Source: JAJXSS01 sp964547135
Lineage (GTDB): Bacteria; Planctomycetota; Phycisphaerae; Phycisphaerales; Phycisphaeraceae
DNA length: 11,515 nt
Reading direction: 5' to 3'
NCBI GenBank assembly: GCA_964547135.1
Contig: CAZJMK010000085.1
Location: forward strand, 1-11,515
Below, piece after piece: positions 1 through 7,679 of the stretch. Below the pieces are notes generated by a model that ran no database searches, was not told the origin of the DNA, and saw only the letters and a program-made list of their open reading frames with translations. The position numbers were made by a program, and so were the translations under genes. Within the stretch, counting starts at the first letter, position 1, and every line of letters starts with the position of its first letter.

Positions 1-35
1 GGTCGTACCGTATTTCAAGGCATATTCTTCATCGG

Positions 36-117
36 CCCCCGCCACGGCGAGGTCTTCGACTCACCCGGCCTCGGTCGCCGCGGCGACACTCGGCCACCCT
101 CTCCCGTGGGGAGAGGG
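36..117 (+). repeat. R1 palindromic repeat, copy 1 (composite)
   Basis: This stretch ends in the shared R1 tail, a CCCTCTCCC / GGGAGAGGG hairpin. Ahead of the tail are two inner modules. One resembles the GCCACGGCGAGG segment of the copy in lnt at 9827-9847. The other contains the perfect 14-bp palindrome GTCGCCGCGGCGAC at 74-87, set between CTCG and ACTCGG as in the copy at 10901. The usual R1 head (GACGCCCTCACCCTAACC) is missing. It lies just downstream of the minus-strand PEP-CTERM gene. Confidence 0.75.
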
Positions 118-123
118 ATTTTT
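97..123 (+). terminator. Terminator-like hairpin with T-run (R1 tail)
   Basis: A perfect 9-bp stem (97-105 with 109-117) and a 3-nt loop are followed by A and five Ts on the plus strand, the shape of an intrinsic terminator. It would act on plus-strand transcription entering from the left edge of the window. On the minus strand no T-run follows, so it is a weaker candidate for ending the PEP-CTERM transcript. The hairpin belongs to a dispersed repeat, so termination may be incidental. Confidence 0.4.
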
Positions 124-152
124 CAGAGCCCTCATTCGATTGACGCCCAATT

Positions 153-1679
153 TCAGAGCGAACGCCCCGCACTCCGCCGCGATCCAAGCAGCACCGCAGC
201 CGTGCCCGCCAGCAGCACGAGCGAGGTCGGTTCCGGAATCGTGACAACGTATAACGCGTTGGCCGAAGGGCTGGTGACCGAACTCGTACTGCCCATGAAG
301 TAAAGGTCGAACGTGCCGTTGGCGCGCCGCTCGGAGAGGGCCAACCGATCGTCGCCGGCGTTTCCTGCGAGCAGGGATTGCAGCGTCGCGTCCTCCGAGC
401 CGTTTCCGTCGGTGTCGATCAGCGTGCTGCCTGTCACGATCTGCGCCCGGCCGTTGACAAGGATGGCGCGGGAGGTGGTCGAGATCGGGACCATCACCGC
501 CCAGTCGCCGGCCTCGTTGATGGCGGTCGTTCAGGAGTTGTTGCCGACGTTGCCCAGCGTGATCTCGCTGGTCCCAAACGGCACGACGCTGCCGGAGCGG
601 AGCAGTATCTGGCCGTCTTTGACCACCAGTTCCCGGCCCAAGCTGCCGACGGCCGCCTGCGCGGTGAAAAGGTAGCTGCCGGCGCTGTTGATGCTGGCGT
701 GACGGAAGACGGTCCAGAACTCATCGGCGACACCGCCCACGCCGGCACCGATGTTCGTGCGTTCCCGCACAGGCTGTCCGCCCATGAACAGTGCGCTTCC
801 GTTGATCAGCATGACCGAGTCGTTGTTACTCGTGCCTGACACGCCGTCGGTGCCGACTACGTCGTCGAATCCTCGTCGCAGGAAGCCCTCGGCGATGTAA
901 TTGTTCCCGGTGCGGGCGAAGCCGGTCGTCGCTGGGTCGAACACCAGTTGGTGCGCCAGCGGGTTCACCGGCCCGCTGAGTTGGAACGGCTGGTTACTGG
1001 CGTTGAGTAGGTTGGGGATGGACTGCGAGGTTTGCAGGAGTATTTCGGGCGTGCCGTCCGGCAGGCCGCGCACCAAGGCGATCCGGTCTTCCAGCGGGGC
1101 CGTGCTGCCGACGGTCGGGAGTCGGGCGCTGGTTCGATAGAGCGCCCGGCCGTCGTAGGTCAAGCCGATCGTGTAGGCGAAACTGCCGAACACACGGGTG
1201 CCCGTGTCGTCGAGCAAAGCAGTTCGCAACGGCTGGGGAACCGGATCGTTGGAGCCGGCAAACTGGGTCAATCCTGACGACGAATGTAGGTAGTGTTGGG
1301 CGGTACGGTTGAAAAGCGTTCGCCCGGCGTTGTCCAGACCCAGCCCGTTGTTGAAGGAATTGGCCGGATCGGAGAAACCCGCAAGTGTTGCACCGCGGAA
1401 GAGCGAGCCTTGCGGCACGCCGGCGGCCGGACTGCCCCAGACGTGCGGGCCGTCGTTGGTACGCAGAGCCACTGCCCACCCGCCGACGGCATTGGTCGTC
1501 ACCGATGCGAAGGTGAAGCCAGTATTCGCACTGCCCGTCCCGGGTGTGATCAGCCCGCCAGAGTTCGTGAGCGGCTGGCCTTCAAGGATCAACTGCCGCG
1601 GCACCCCTGCGTCCGCCGACGACACGCCTGCGATCAGTCCCGCGACAGCACCCAGCGACCACCTGTTGATCTTCTGCAT
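153..1679 (-). pseudogene. PEP-CTERM exported protein interrupted by one in-frame TGA
   Basis: This is a secreted or surface protein with a C-terminal exosortase sorting signal. From ATG 1679 it reads 382 codons, meets TGA at 531-533, then continues open in the same frame for 125 codons to TGA 153-155. The N-terminus (MQKINRWSLGAVAGLIAG..ADA) is a Sec signal peptide. The far end has Pro-Glu-Pro (about 482-484), a hydrophobic stretch and Arg-Arg, the PEP-CTERM tripartite signal recognised by exosortase (EpsH/Xrt) systems. The middle is Gly/Asn/Ser/Thr-rich with no enzyme motif that I recognise. I chose ATG 1679 over the ATG 39 bases upstream because a purine-rich ribosome-binding site precedes it and the signal peptide starts there. 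The sequence after the TGA (TTAINEAGDWAV) reads as normal protein, so a recent nonsense mutation (for example TGG to TGA), a sequencing error or readthrough all fit. If translation stops at 531, the product lacks its sorting signal. Confidence 0.82.
531..533 (-). other. In-frame TGA inside the PEP-CTERM gene
   Basis: The minus strand reads AAC AAC TCC TGA ACG ACC GCC ATC AAC GAG. The frame is unchanged on both sides (1679 and 497 are in phase), so this is a single nonsense codon and not a frameshift. Other genes here end in TGA (secretin, adaptor, permease, lnt), which argues against genome-wide recoding of TGA. Confidence 0.9.
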
Positions 1680-1682
1680 CTG

Positions 1683-1693
1683 CCTCTCTCCCT
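1683..1693 (-). promoter_or_regulatory. Ribosome-binding site of the PEP-CTERM gene
   Basis: The minus strand reads AGGGAGAGAGG CAG ATG. This purine-rich run lies directly upstream of ATG 1679 and decides the start in favour of the inner ATG. Confidence 0.55.
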
Positions 1694-1728
1694 TGTGTGT
1701 GCCTGAAGCAGGTTGCATCAGACCTGGA

Positions 1729-1757
1729 ATGATAGCAACGACCCCCTCGAACTTGAA
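1729..1757 (-). promoter_or_regulatory. Possible sigma70-like promoter for the PEP-CTERM gene
   Basis: On the minus strand TTCAAG (1752-1757) and TATCAT (1729-1734) are separated by exactly 17 bases, about 50 bases before the start codon. The -10 box matches consensus at five of six positions and the -35 box at only three. This is a pattern match only. Confidence 0.28.
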
Positions 1758-1992
1758 AAAATGATAGGAAATTTGTTTCCGCCGGGCCGGGGCAGCCTGG
1801 CCAGTTCGTCCAGGAGTCGGTGGGCATTACTCAGCACGGCGGAGCAAACGCAGGTACGAACCGCGAGCGGCAGTGAGCTGCTCTTCGATCATCGTTGACT
1901 ACAAAACCACCGCTGACTGCCCAGCCTTTTTCATGTTGCGTTGTAAGTGCTTAATCAATCGCATATAACGAATATTAACGTCTCAATGCACA
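1758..1992. other. Non-coding stretch, no recognised feature
   Basis: I see no convincing gene, tRNA or riboswitch between the PEP-CTERM promoter region and the R1 copy at 1993. The short open frames have no homology-like composition or ribosome-binding sites. A weak GCAG/CTGC hairpin lies near 1870-1880. Confidence 0.4.
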
Positions 1993-2052
1993 GACGCCCT
2001 CACCCTAATGTGAGCGCAGCGAGCACTCCTACTCTCCCGGAGGGAGAGGGGG
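1993..2052 (+). repeat. R1 palindromic repeat, copy 2
   Basis: It begins GACGCCCTCACCCTAA, as do the copies in lnt, and ends with the CTCTCCC (2032-2038) / GGGAGAG (2042-2048) hairpin. The centre is a copy-specific module, TGTGAGCGCAGCGAGCACT. It lies in intergenic DNA between two minus-strand genes. Confidence 0.8.
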
Positions 2053-2191
2053 TAGATTGCCAACACCACTTTTGCCCAATATGTAAAAGGCTGTGCCGGT
2101 CGCGGCTCAGTCAAGCAATCAACATGCGTTTACCCTGGTTAACAATGATATTGGGCGTAACACGATCAATATTCTTCAAATACACATGACT

Positions 2192-3382
2192 TCACCGCAG
2201 CATCTGATCGTAAATCGCAGCGTAGTGGGCGTGCATGTCAGCCTGGGTGAATTGTGCAAGCAGTCGTGCCCGGCCCGCGGCACCCATTTGTTCACGTAAC
2301 GACTTGTCGCGGATCAGGGTGAGCAGGTTGCTTGCCAAAGCGGGGGCGTCGCTGCGGGGTGATAGTAAGCCGGTGAGTGGATGTTGCACCACTTCGGGGT
2401 TGCCGCCGACGTGCGTGGCGGCGATCGGCAAAGCAGTGCCCATCGCTTCGAGCAACGTCACCGAAATGCCCTCGCTCAAACTCGATAACAAAAACACATC
2501 CACCCCGGCCAAGAGTCGATGCACATCCTTGCGCACCCCCAGAAAACGCACGCTGTTGCCGATGCCCAGTTCATGCACCTGCTTTTCCAATTGCGGTCGA
2601 AGTTCACCATCACCGGCCAGTAGTAATATCGCTTGACTGCAACTTTTGGCGGCAGCGGGTTCGTGGGTGACGGTGGTGGATGTGGTTGTTGACAGTTGCT
2701 TTTGTAATAAAGCCCATGCGTTCAGCGCGGTGGCATGGTCCTTCACCGGGTGAAAGCGGGCCACCTGTGCGACGATGATTTGGTCATCGGTCAAATCGAG
2801 TTCGGTGCGCACGGCTGTGCGTTCCTCCAGTCGTTGATTGACCGGTTGAAATTGCTGAGGGTCGATGCCGTTGTAAATGACTTGAATACGCTTGTCGGGC
2901 AAACCCTCCTTGTCCACCAAGGCTTGTTTCACCCATGCGCCGACTGCGGTGATGCGATCATGTTTGCGAAGTAATAACTGGTTGGCGATGACACGCTTGA
3001 ATTTCCGGGGGTCGGGGTAGTGCCGACCATGTTCGGTGAACAGGATCGCAGGGGTTTTGGAAAAGCGTCGTGAGAGTGAAGCGTAAAAAAAAGGAGTGTA
3101 CTGATGGGCGTGCAACAGGTCGATTTTTTCTGATTGCACGACTTGATGAATGCGACGGGCAACGTTGAAATCGACCCCCGGCTTGCGCGCCAGGTCGATG
3201 ACGGCAAAGCCTTGGTTTTGCAGTTGGTGACCCAGTGGGCCGACTTCATCGAGGCATAAAAAAATGAAACGGTAGCGATCGCGCAGTTGCCTTGCGAGAG
3301 CGGCGGCGAGCACTTCGGCCCCGGCGAGGTAGAGCCGATGCAGCACATGCGCGATGACGGGTTGGGGGTGATGTTGAGGCAT
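2192..3382 (-). CDS. GT4-family (GT-B fold) glycosyltransferase
   Basis: Predicted to be a cytoplasmic retaining glycosyltransferase that moves a sugar from a nucleotide donor during polysaccharide or glycolipid synthesis. The 396-residue length is normal for the family. The N-terminal GT-B half has the glycine-containing acceptor loop (LYLAGAE, 18-24) and TEHGRH (116-121). YNGID (170-174) marks the domain boundary. The C-terminal half has LLLAGDGEL (253-261) and the EX7E donor-site motif, E304 and E312 in SEGISVTLLEAM. A Thr/Ser-rich loop (about 230-250) looks like a lineage-specific insertion. Layout and motifs resemble sugar transferases linked to PEP-CTERM/exosortase loci, which fits the neighbouring PEP-CTERM gene, but the donor and acceptor cannot be told. 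ATG 3380-3382 has no clear ribosome-binding site, but the conserved N-terminal strand starts just after it. Confidence 0.9.
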   Translation of the reverse strand: MPQHHPQPVIAHVLHRLYLAGAEVLAAALARQLRDRYRFIFLCLDEVGPLGHQLQNQGFAVIDLARKPGVDFNVARRIHQVVQSEKIDLLHAHQYTPFFYASLSRRFSKTPAILFTEHGRHYPDPRKFKRVIANQLLLRKHDRITAVGAWVKQALVDKEGLPDKRIQVIYNGIDPQQFQPVNQRLEERTAVRTELDLTDDQIIVAQVARFHPVKDHATALNAWALLQKQLSTTTSTTVTHEPAAAKSCSQAILLLAGDGELRPQLEKQVHELGIGNSVRFLGVRKDVHRLLAGVDVFLLSSLSEGISVTLLEAMGTALPIAATHVGGNPEVVQHPLTGLLSPRSDAPALASNLLTLIRDKSLREQMGAAGRARLLAQFTQADMHAHYAAIYDQMLR

Positions 3383-3448
3383 GGGTTTGATGCAGTGTAG
3401 TCGTTGTCACACAGCGTACCGTGAAGCGGGGGTGGTGTGTGATGGGGA

Positions 3449-3484
3449 AGTGGTCAAGTGGCCGAGTGGTCAAGTGGCCGAGTG
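3449..3484 (+). repeat. R2 repeat (8-bp period), intergenic copy
   Basis: Four and a half units: AGTGGTCA AGTGGCCG AGTGGTCA AGTGGCCG AGTG, 36 bp in all. It lies upstream of the glycosyltransferase start in the divergent region, so R2 is not confined to lnt. Confidence 0.88.
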
Positions 3485-3569
3485 CGGAGAGCCGAGGCGG
3501 ATGGTGAGAGTGATATCGCGCGCTGCTGGGTGAATGAAAGCCGACGATGTCATCGGCGGGTCTGGTTCA

Positions 3570-3589
3570 CCCAGCCGAGGGCGGCTGGG
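3570..3589 (+). repeat. Hairpin CCCAGCC / GGCTGGG
   Basis: A perfect 7-bp stem (3570-3576 with 3583-3589) and a 6-nt loop, followed by CTACATTGC. There is no T-run, so it is more like a dispersed palindromic element than a terminator. Confidence 0.5.
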
Positions 3590-3633
3590 CTACATTGCAA
3601 GCGTACACGGCAGCCATCGGGGCGCGGTGTGTG

Positions 3634-3650
3634 ACCCATACGGGTTGTAT
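3634..3650 (+). promoter_or_regulatory. Dyad site 1, ACCC-N4-GGGT
   Basis: ACCCATACGGGTTGT is nearly repeated at 3731-3745, with 13 of 15 bases identical. Each copy is a short inverted repeat. Paired operator-like sites upstream of the exporter cluster are possible, but no regulator is identified. Confidence 0.3.
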
Positions 3651-3660
3651 GTGAAATGAT

Positions 3661-3679
3661 CCGGGGCTGAAGCCCTCGG
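3661..3679 (+). repeat. GC-rich hairpin followed by a T-rich stretch
   Basis: CCGGGGCT pairs with AGCCCTCGG, including a G-T wobble, around a short loop. About ten bases later comes TTTTTT (3686-3691). The gap is too long for a classical intrinsic terminator, and no plus-strand gene precedes it. Confidence 0.35.
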
Positions 3680-3730
3680 CGTCCATTTTTTAAGTCACTC
3701 TAACCGATGGATTGGGGGAGAGTGCGCAAA

Positions 3731-3748
3731 ACCCAAATGGGTTGTCAT
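3731..3748 (+). promoter_or_regulatory. Dyad site 2, ACCC-N4-GGGT
   Basis: ACCCAAATGGGTTGTCAT, the second copy of the site at 3634, centred about 95 bases before the secretin start. The changed bases lie in the N4 spacer and leave the ACCC/GGGT arms intact. Confidence 0.3.
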
Positions 3749-3832
3749 CGGTATATTCATTGACTTGCCATCATTGACTCGGTAGCTTGATATACACAGG
3801 CTCAACAACTCTTTTTTTATGGGAACAGAAGC

Positions 3833-5233
3833 ATGTCACAGGTTCCTTGGCGTGCGGGTTGGGGCGGTTTGTGTTGTGTATGTCTGGCGTGGGTATTGTG
3901 GGCGGGGGGATGTCATGATCATCGTGTGCAGCCGAGGGAGGCGCAGGACATTGTGACGCCGATGTTCGAGGCTTACGGGCCGCAGACCGATCCGGCGGCG
4001 CAGCTACCACGGGTGTTTATGCCGGTGGCGGAACCGTCGATTGTAGAATCGGGCGAGTATGCCACGCTGGTGTACACCTGCAAATTCACGCGCTGCGAAA
4101 CCCTGCGGGAAGCCATCGAAGGCATGACCAGTCTGGAAGGGGTGGTTCAGGCCAGCACGATGCTCAACGCGGTGATCGTGAAGGATCAGAAGGAGCGCAT
4201 TGGTTCGGTGCTGGCACTGTTGGAAAGCCTGGATCGTGAAGTACCTCAGGTGCTGGTGGAGGCGCGGGTGGTGGAAGTGTCGCTGGACAGCGATCTGGAA
4301 TATGAAATTGAAAACCTGTTCAAGTACAAGGACGGGACGTTCAATTTGGAAAAAGGCGGGGTGTCGATCAAAACCCCCGGTGCGAATCCGACGGTGGGGC
4401 AGGGCATGGTGATCACCATGCAACCCTGGCTGGCGGCACAGGGACAGTTGGATTTGGCGATTCGGCTGCTGTTGACTCGAGGCAGAGCGAAGTTGTTGTC
4501 GTCGCCGAATCTGCTGGTGAGTCTGGGCAATGAGGCGAGCATCATCACGGGGGAAGAGGTGCCGGTGCAGACAGCGACGGTGGTGTCCGGTTCGGTGAGC
4601 ACGACAACGCAGTTTAAAAGGGTGGGTATCAAGCTGCGGGTCAAGCCGTTGCAGATCACCGGCGATACGGCCCAGTTGGAAATCAACCCGGAAGTGTCGG
4701 CGGTCACCGGGTTCACCGCTCCCGGTCCCGGTGGTGTGGCCAACCCGATCGTCGCCATTCGCAATGTCAGTTCCATACTCACCATCAAGGACGGGGAAGT
4801 GCTCACCATCGGCGGATTGTTGCGCAGTGAAGAACGTGATCAGAATCGCAAGGTGCCGGGGTTGGGGGATGTGCCTGTTTTGGGGCTGGCGTTTCAGGGC
4901 ACACGGTTGCAAGCCAACCGGACGCAACTGATTTTCTTTCTGCGGGTGAACATATTGGATCGTGGACAGGCCCATGGTGTGCGGATTCATCGTCCGGGGT
5001 CGAGTTTGGATGCGACGCTGCGCGGACCGGCCACGCTGCCTGCTGCGGATGGATCAGTCCCTGATGCTTCAGCGCCGGGGGCATCAACGCCGGAGGAGCC
5101 GACGCAGCCGAAGGCGAAAGATCAAAGCGAACCGACAGGTGATGCAGCAACGACACCCGCCGGGGCGACATCGGCGGATACGTCGGACACCCGCGTACAG
5201 ACCATGCAACCTGCCCCAGGCGGGAGGCCCTGA
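3833..5233 (+). CDS. Short secretin (GspD/PilQ superfamily), probable lipoprotein
   Basis: Predicted outer-membrane secretin, the ring-forming channel of type II/III secretion and type IV pilus machines. Residues 1-27 form a signal peptide ending WAGGC; Cys27 makes a plausible though non-canonical lipobox. One N1-like periplasmic domain spans about 77-135. The secretin core starts at VLVEARVVEVS (about 140-150) and includes the segment after SSPNLLVSLGNEA. The family signature VPGLGDVPVLGLAFQG is at about 341-356, followed by the FFLRVNIL strand. With 466 residues it is shorter than classic GspD, having fewer N-domains. A Pro/Ala/Thr/Ser-rich tail of about 80 residues ends the protein. The stop lies 1 nt before the adaptor gene, so the two are almost surely co-expressed. 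No GspE/F/G or pilin genes are in the window, so linkage to an ABC exporter is the notable point. The start ATG has only a weak AGAAG-type ribosome-binding site. Confidence 0.9.
   Translation: MSQVPWRAGWGGLCCVCLAWVLWAGGCHDHRVQPREAQDIVTPMFEAYGPQTDPAAQLPRVFMPVAEPSIVESGEYATLVYTCKFTRCETLREAIEGMTSLEGVVQASTMLNAVIVKDQKERIGSVLALLESLDREVPQVLVEARVVEVSLDSDLEYEIENLFKYKDGTFNLEKGGVSIKTPGANPTVGQGMVITMQPWLAAQGQLDLAIRLLLTRGRAKLLSSPNLLVSLGNEASIITGEEVPVQTATVVSGSVSTTTQFKRVGIKLRVKPLQITGDTAQLEINPEVSAVTGFTAPGPGGVANPIVAIRNVSSILTIKDGEVLTIGGLLRSEERDQNRKVPGLGDVPVLGLAFQGTRLQANRTQLIFFLRVNILDRGQAHGVRIHRPGSSLDATLRGPATLPAADGSVPDASAPGASTPEEPTQPKAKDQSEPTGDAATTPAGATSADTSDTRVQTMQPAPGGRP
5222..5227 (+). promoter_or_regulatory. 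Ribosome-binding site of the adaptor gene
   Basis: GGGAGG lies 7 bases before ATG 5235 and within the last codons of the secretin gene. It decides the adaptor start, although the frame is open further upstream, and suggests translational coupling. Confidence 0.65.
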
Positions 5234-5234
5234 C

Positions 5235-6848
5235 ATGAGCTGGCGCAAGGCGATCATCGGCATCATCATCGTCACGACCATCGGCGCGGTCGGCGGAGCG
5301 GGCTGGTATTACCAGTGGCGGCCATGGGGCGGCGACTCGGCGGACAAAGCCGATGAGATGACACGCACAGCGGCGCGCCATCACACGGTGCAACCCATGG
5401 ACATGGTGCTGGGGCTGACCGAGTACGGGTCACTGCGGGCAGCCAACCATCACAAAATCATCAACGAGTTGGAAAGCCGGGCGAAAATTGCCTGGCTGGT
5501 CAAGGAAGGCTCGATGGTCGCCAAGGGCGAAAAAGTATTGGAATACGAAAACAAGGAATTCAAGGACAAGCTCACCGAAGCACAAAACCAGTTGGAACAG
5601 GCGGGGAAAGAACTGGCGATCGCAGTGGAAAACGTGAAGATTGAGGAGTCATCGGGCAAGGCCAGCCTGAATGCATCGCAGATGGACCTGCAGCGCGCCC
5701 GTGAAGCCTTGAAAAAGTTTTTGGATTTGGAAGCGCCCAAAAAATTCAAGGATTTGGATGCCGAGGTGAACAAAGCCCGCACCGAAATGGCGGAGGCTGA
5801 AAAAAACCTGAGTGAAGTTCGGCGGAAGTCGGAAGGTGACTTTTTCATCGAGGAGGACCAGCGCCGCGACCTTGACAAGCAGATCAACAACGCACGGACC
5901 AATGTACTGGCGAAAAAACGCACCCTCGAAGGCAGCCTGCTGCAGCAGAAGATTTACCGGGGCTATGAATATCCGCAAACCCTGGCCGAGCGACGGAGGG
6001 CGGTGAGCAATGCGGAACTGGGGCTGGCGAAAACCGAAGTGAGCGTGCGCAGTCAATTGCTGCAACGCAACAATCAGGCGGAACAGATCAGGGCACGAAT
6101 GCGTCGCGCCCAGATGGAGATTGATCGATTCACGCGTGAAATCGAAAAGTCGGTGGTGCTATCGCCGGCGGATGGGGTGCTGCTTTATGGTGATCAGACC
6201 CGGCGCGATATTTACTTCGGCGGCAGTCAGCCGATTCAGGTTGGCAGCGAGGTGTATCGCGGCAATGTGGTGCTGACCATTCCGGAAGCGGTGGGTTTTG
6301 AGGTGGACATTGCGGTGCATGAACAATTTCGCGGTCGCATCAAACCCGGTTTGCCTGCCCGCATTACCTTTGACGCGATACCGGGGTTGGTGATCGACGG
6401 GGAATTGAAGGTGATCGCCAGCATTGCCAAATCGCGCAACCCATGGGACCCCACCGGCCCCAAGTCGTATGAAAGCATCATCATCATCAAAAGCGCCGAC
6501 CCGCGCATGGCCAGCGGGATGACCGCCAAGGTTGAACTGACAGCCGACACGCTGACGCAGGTGCTTGCTGTGCCGATTGAAGGGGTGTTCAACCATGAGG
6601 GCACGAAAGTGTGTTACCTGCGACAGGGGACGAGGTTGGTGCGTCAACCGGTGATGGCCGGTCGCAGTAACGATCATTACGTGGAAATCACGGCGGGGGT
6701 CAAGGCTGGTGACATGGTGCTATTGATGCCGCCGCAGGCGGGGGTGGCGGTGGTGGATGGGTTGCCCTTGCCGACCGAACCAGCGACGAAATCGACGGCT
6801 TCGCCGACAACCCCGGCAACTGTACCGGCCGCTCCGCCGGCGGGGTGA
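5235..6848 (+). CDS. Periplasmic adaptor (HlyD/MacA-type membrane-fusion protein)
   Basis: Links an inner-membrane transporter to an outer-membrane channel. The protein has 537 residues. It starts with a transmembrane anchor (about 7-26, IIGIIIVTTIGAVGG), then a first half lipoyl/barrel segment (about 55-110). A very long charged coiled-coil region follows (about 112-305, rich in Lys/Glu/Gln/Arg/Leu), then the second lipoyl half at SPADGVLLYG (about 309), beta-barrel and membrane-proximal domains, and an Ala/Pro/Thr-rich tail. MacA-type adaptors are nearer 370-400 residues, and most of the excess is coiled coil. The start at 5235 is set by GGGAGG and the anchor sequence; the open frame extends upstream only through the secretin gene. 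The downstream ATPase and permease point to a MacAB-like exporter rather than an RND pump. Confidence 0.9.
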   Translation: MSWRKAIIGIIIVTTIGAVGGAGWYYQWRPWGGDSADKADEMTRTAARHHTVQPMDMVLGLTEYGSLRAANHHKIINELESRAKIAWLVKEGSMVAKGEKVLEYENKEFKDKLTEAQNQLEQAGKELAIAVENVKIEESSGKASLNASQMDLQRAREALKKFLDLEAPKKFKDLDAEVNKARTEMAEAEKNLSEVRRKSEGDFFIEEDQRRDLDKQINNARTNVLAKKRTLEGSLLQQKIYRGYEYPQTLAERRRAVSNAELGLAKTEVSVRSQLLQRNNQAEQIRARMRRAQMEIDRFTREIEKSVVLSPADGVLLYGDQTRRDIYFGGSQPIQVGSEVYRGNVVLTIPEAVGFEVDIAVHEQFRGRIKPGLPARITFDAIPGLVIDGELKVIASIAKSRNPWDPTGPKSYESIIIIKSADPRMASGMTAKVELTADTLTQVLAVPIEGVFNHEGTKVCYLRQGTRLVRQPVMAGRSNDHYVEITAGVKAGDMVLLMPPQAGVAVVDGLPLPTEPATKSTASPTTPATVPAAPPAG

Positions 6849-6938
6849 GGTTGGGGTTGAAATTGTCGGTCGATTGTGGTGGTCAGTCGATCACGCTGAC
6901 CATCGGTTTGAATGATGCACACATTGCAGCCCCTGAGC

Positions 6939-7679
6939 ATGAACAATCGTTTGATACATATCGCCGGGGTGGAAAAGCGTTACCCGTTGGGGGAACGATT
7001 TGTGCAGGTGCTCAAGGGCATCGAACTGAGTGTCGAACGCGGCGAATACCTGGCGATCATGGGGGCATCGGGTTCGGGGAAAAGCACACTACTGAACATC
7101 ATCGGCTTGTTGGATGTGCCCGACATCGGCTCGTATCACTTCAACGATCAAAACGTCGCCCGACTGCCCGATGCGCAACTGGCAGGGTTTCGCAATCGGC
7201 ACATCGGTTTTGTGTTTCAAAGTTTTCAACTGCTCAATGAGTTTGATGTGCGCGGCAATATCGAATTACCCATGATGTATCGGGGCGTACCCAGGCGGGA
7301 GCGAAGGCAACGAGCCTTGCACCTGGCTGAACAGGTGGGGCTGGGGCCAAGGGCGCATCATCGACCGATGCAACTGTCCGGCGGTGAAATGCAGCGTACC
7401 GCCCTGGCACGGGCTTTGGCCAACGACCCGGACCTGCTATTGGCCGATGAACCCACCGGCAACCTCGACGAACGCACCGGGCTGGAAATCATGAATATTT
7501 TCGATGAGCTTTCCGCCAAGGGACGCACCATCATCGTGGTCACGCATCACCCGGCTTATCGTCAGCGGGCAGAGCGCGTGCTTTGGATGCGCGATGGTCG
7601 ATTTGAAACGACAACACCCCCGGCCTTGAACACCGCCAACCCTGATGAGCACGACGCAGGCGTCAAGGAGGGCGCATGA
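6939..7679 (+). CDS. ABC transporter ATPase, MacB/LolD type
   Basis: Cytoplasmic ATP-hydrolysing subunit of the exporter. All core motifs are visible, numbered from ATG 6939: Walker A GASGSGKST (42-50), Q-loop Gln94 in VFQSFQLL, signature LSGGE (146-150), Walker B LLLADE (166-171), D-loop NLDE and switch His203. The 246-residue length is typical of stand-alone MacB/LolD/FtsE-like ATPases. Two in-frame ATGs at 6912 and 6915 would add up to nine residues. None of the starts has a clear ribosome-binding site, and 6939 is preferred because the conserved fold begins right after it. The gene overlaps the permease by ATGA and lies about 90 bases after the adaptor, so a stoichiometric complex is expected. 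The substrate is unknown. Confidence 0.92.
   Translation: MNNRLIHIAGVEKRYPLGERFVQVLKGIELSVERGEYLAIMGASGSGKSTLLNIIGLLDVPDIGSYHFNDQNVARLPDAQLAGFRNRHIGFVFQSFQLLNEFDVRGNIELPMMYRGVPRRERRQRALHLAEQVGLGPRAHHRPMQLSGGEMQRTALARALANDPDLLLADEPTGNLDERTGLEIMNIFDELSAKGRTIIVVTHHPAYRQRAERVLWMRDGRFETTTPPALNTANPDEHDAGVKEGA
7665..7672 (+). promoter_or_regulatory. Ribosome-binding site of the permease gene
   Basis: AAGGAGGG is a strong anti-16S match just before ATG 7676, inside the end of the ATPase gene. It supports translational coupling through the ATGA overlap. Confidence 0.7.

Larger units (their letters stand above)
3485..3832. other. Divergent intergenic region with several hairpins
   Basis: No gene is supported between the R2 copy and the secretin start. 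The stretch holds an imperfect inverted repeat near 3541-3559, the hairpins at 3570 and 3661 and the twin dyad sites at 3634 and 3731, all listed separately. A T-tract lies at 3812-3818. The promoters for the divergent genes should lie here, but I could not place a convincing -35/-10 pair. Confidence 0.5.

Noticed and set aside
1..303. Plus-strand frame open from the window edge to 303
   Set aside because: Half of it is antisense to the PEP-CTERM gene and much of the rest is R1 repeat, so it is better explained as a shadow. A gene end entering from the left cannot be fully excluded.
531..533. Genome-wide recoding of TGA
   Set aside because: Several other genes in the window end sensibly at TGA, with downstream genes starting immediately after.
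2148..2172. ATATTG/CAATAT inverted repeat as a terminator after the glycosyltransferase
   Set aside because: The stem is short and AT-rich with a 13-nt loop and no T-run on the minus strand, so it is unlikely to be stable.
3760..3796. Promoter for the secretin cluster from TTGACT boxes and TATACA
   Set aside because: TTGACT at 3760 and 3774 and TATACA at 3791 are spaced 25 and 11 bases apart, which does not fit a sigma70 promoter.
4004..4990. Long minus-strand open frame across the secretin gene
   Set aside because: It has a His/Arg/Gln-rich, non-protein-like composition and is antisense to a clear secretin, so it is an effect of codon bias.
4962..5234. Upstream extension of the adaptor frame
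   Set aside because: It lies entirely inside the secretin gene. The ribosome-binding site and membrane anchor place the real start at 5235.
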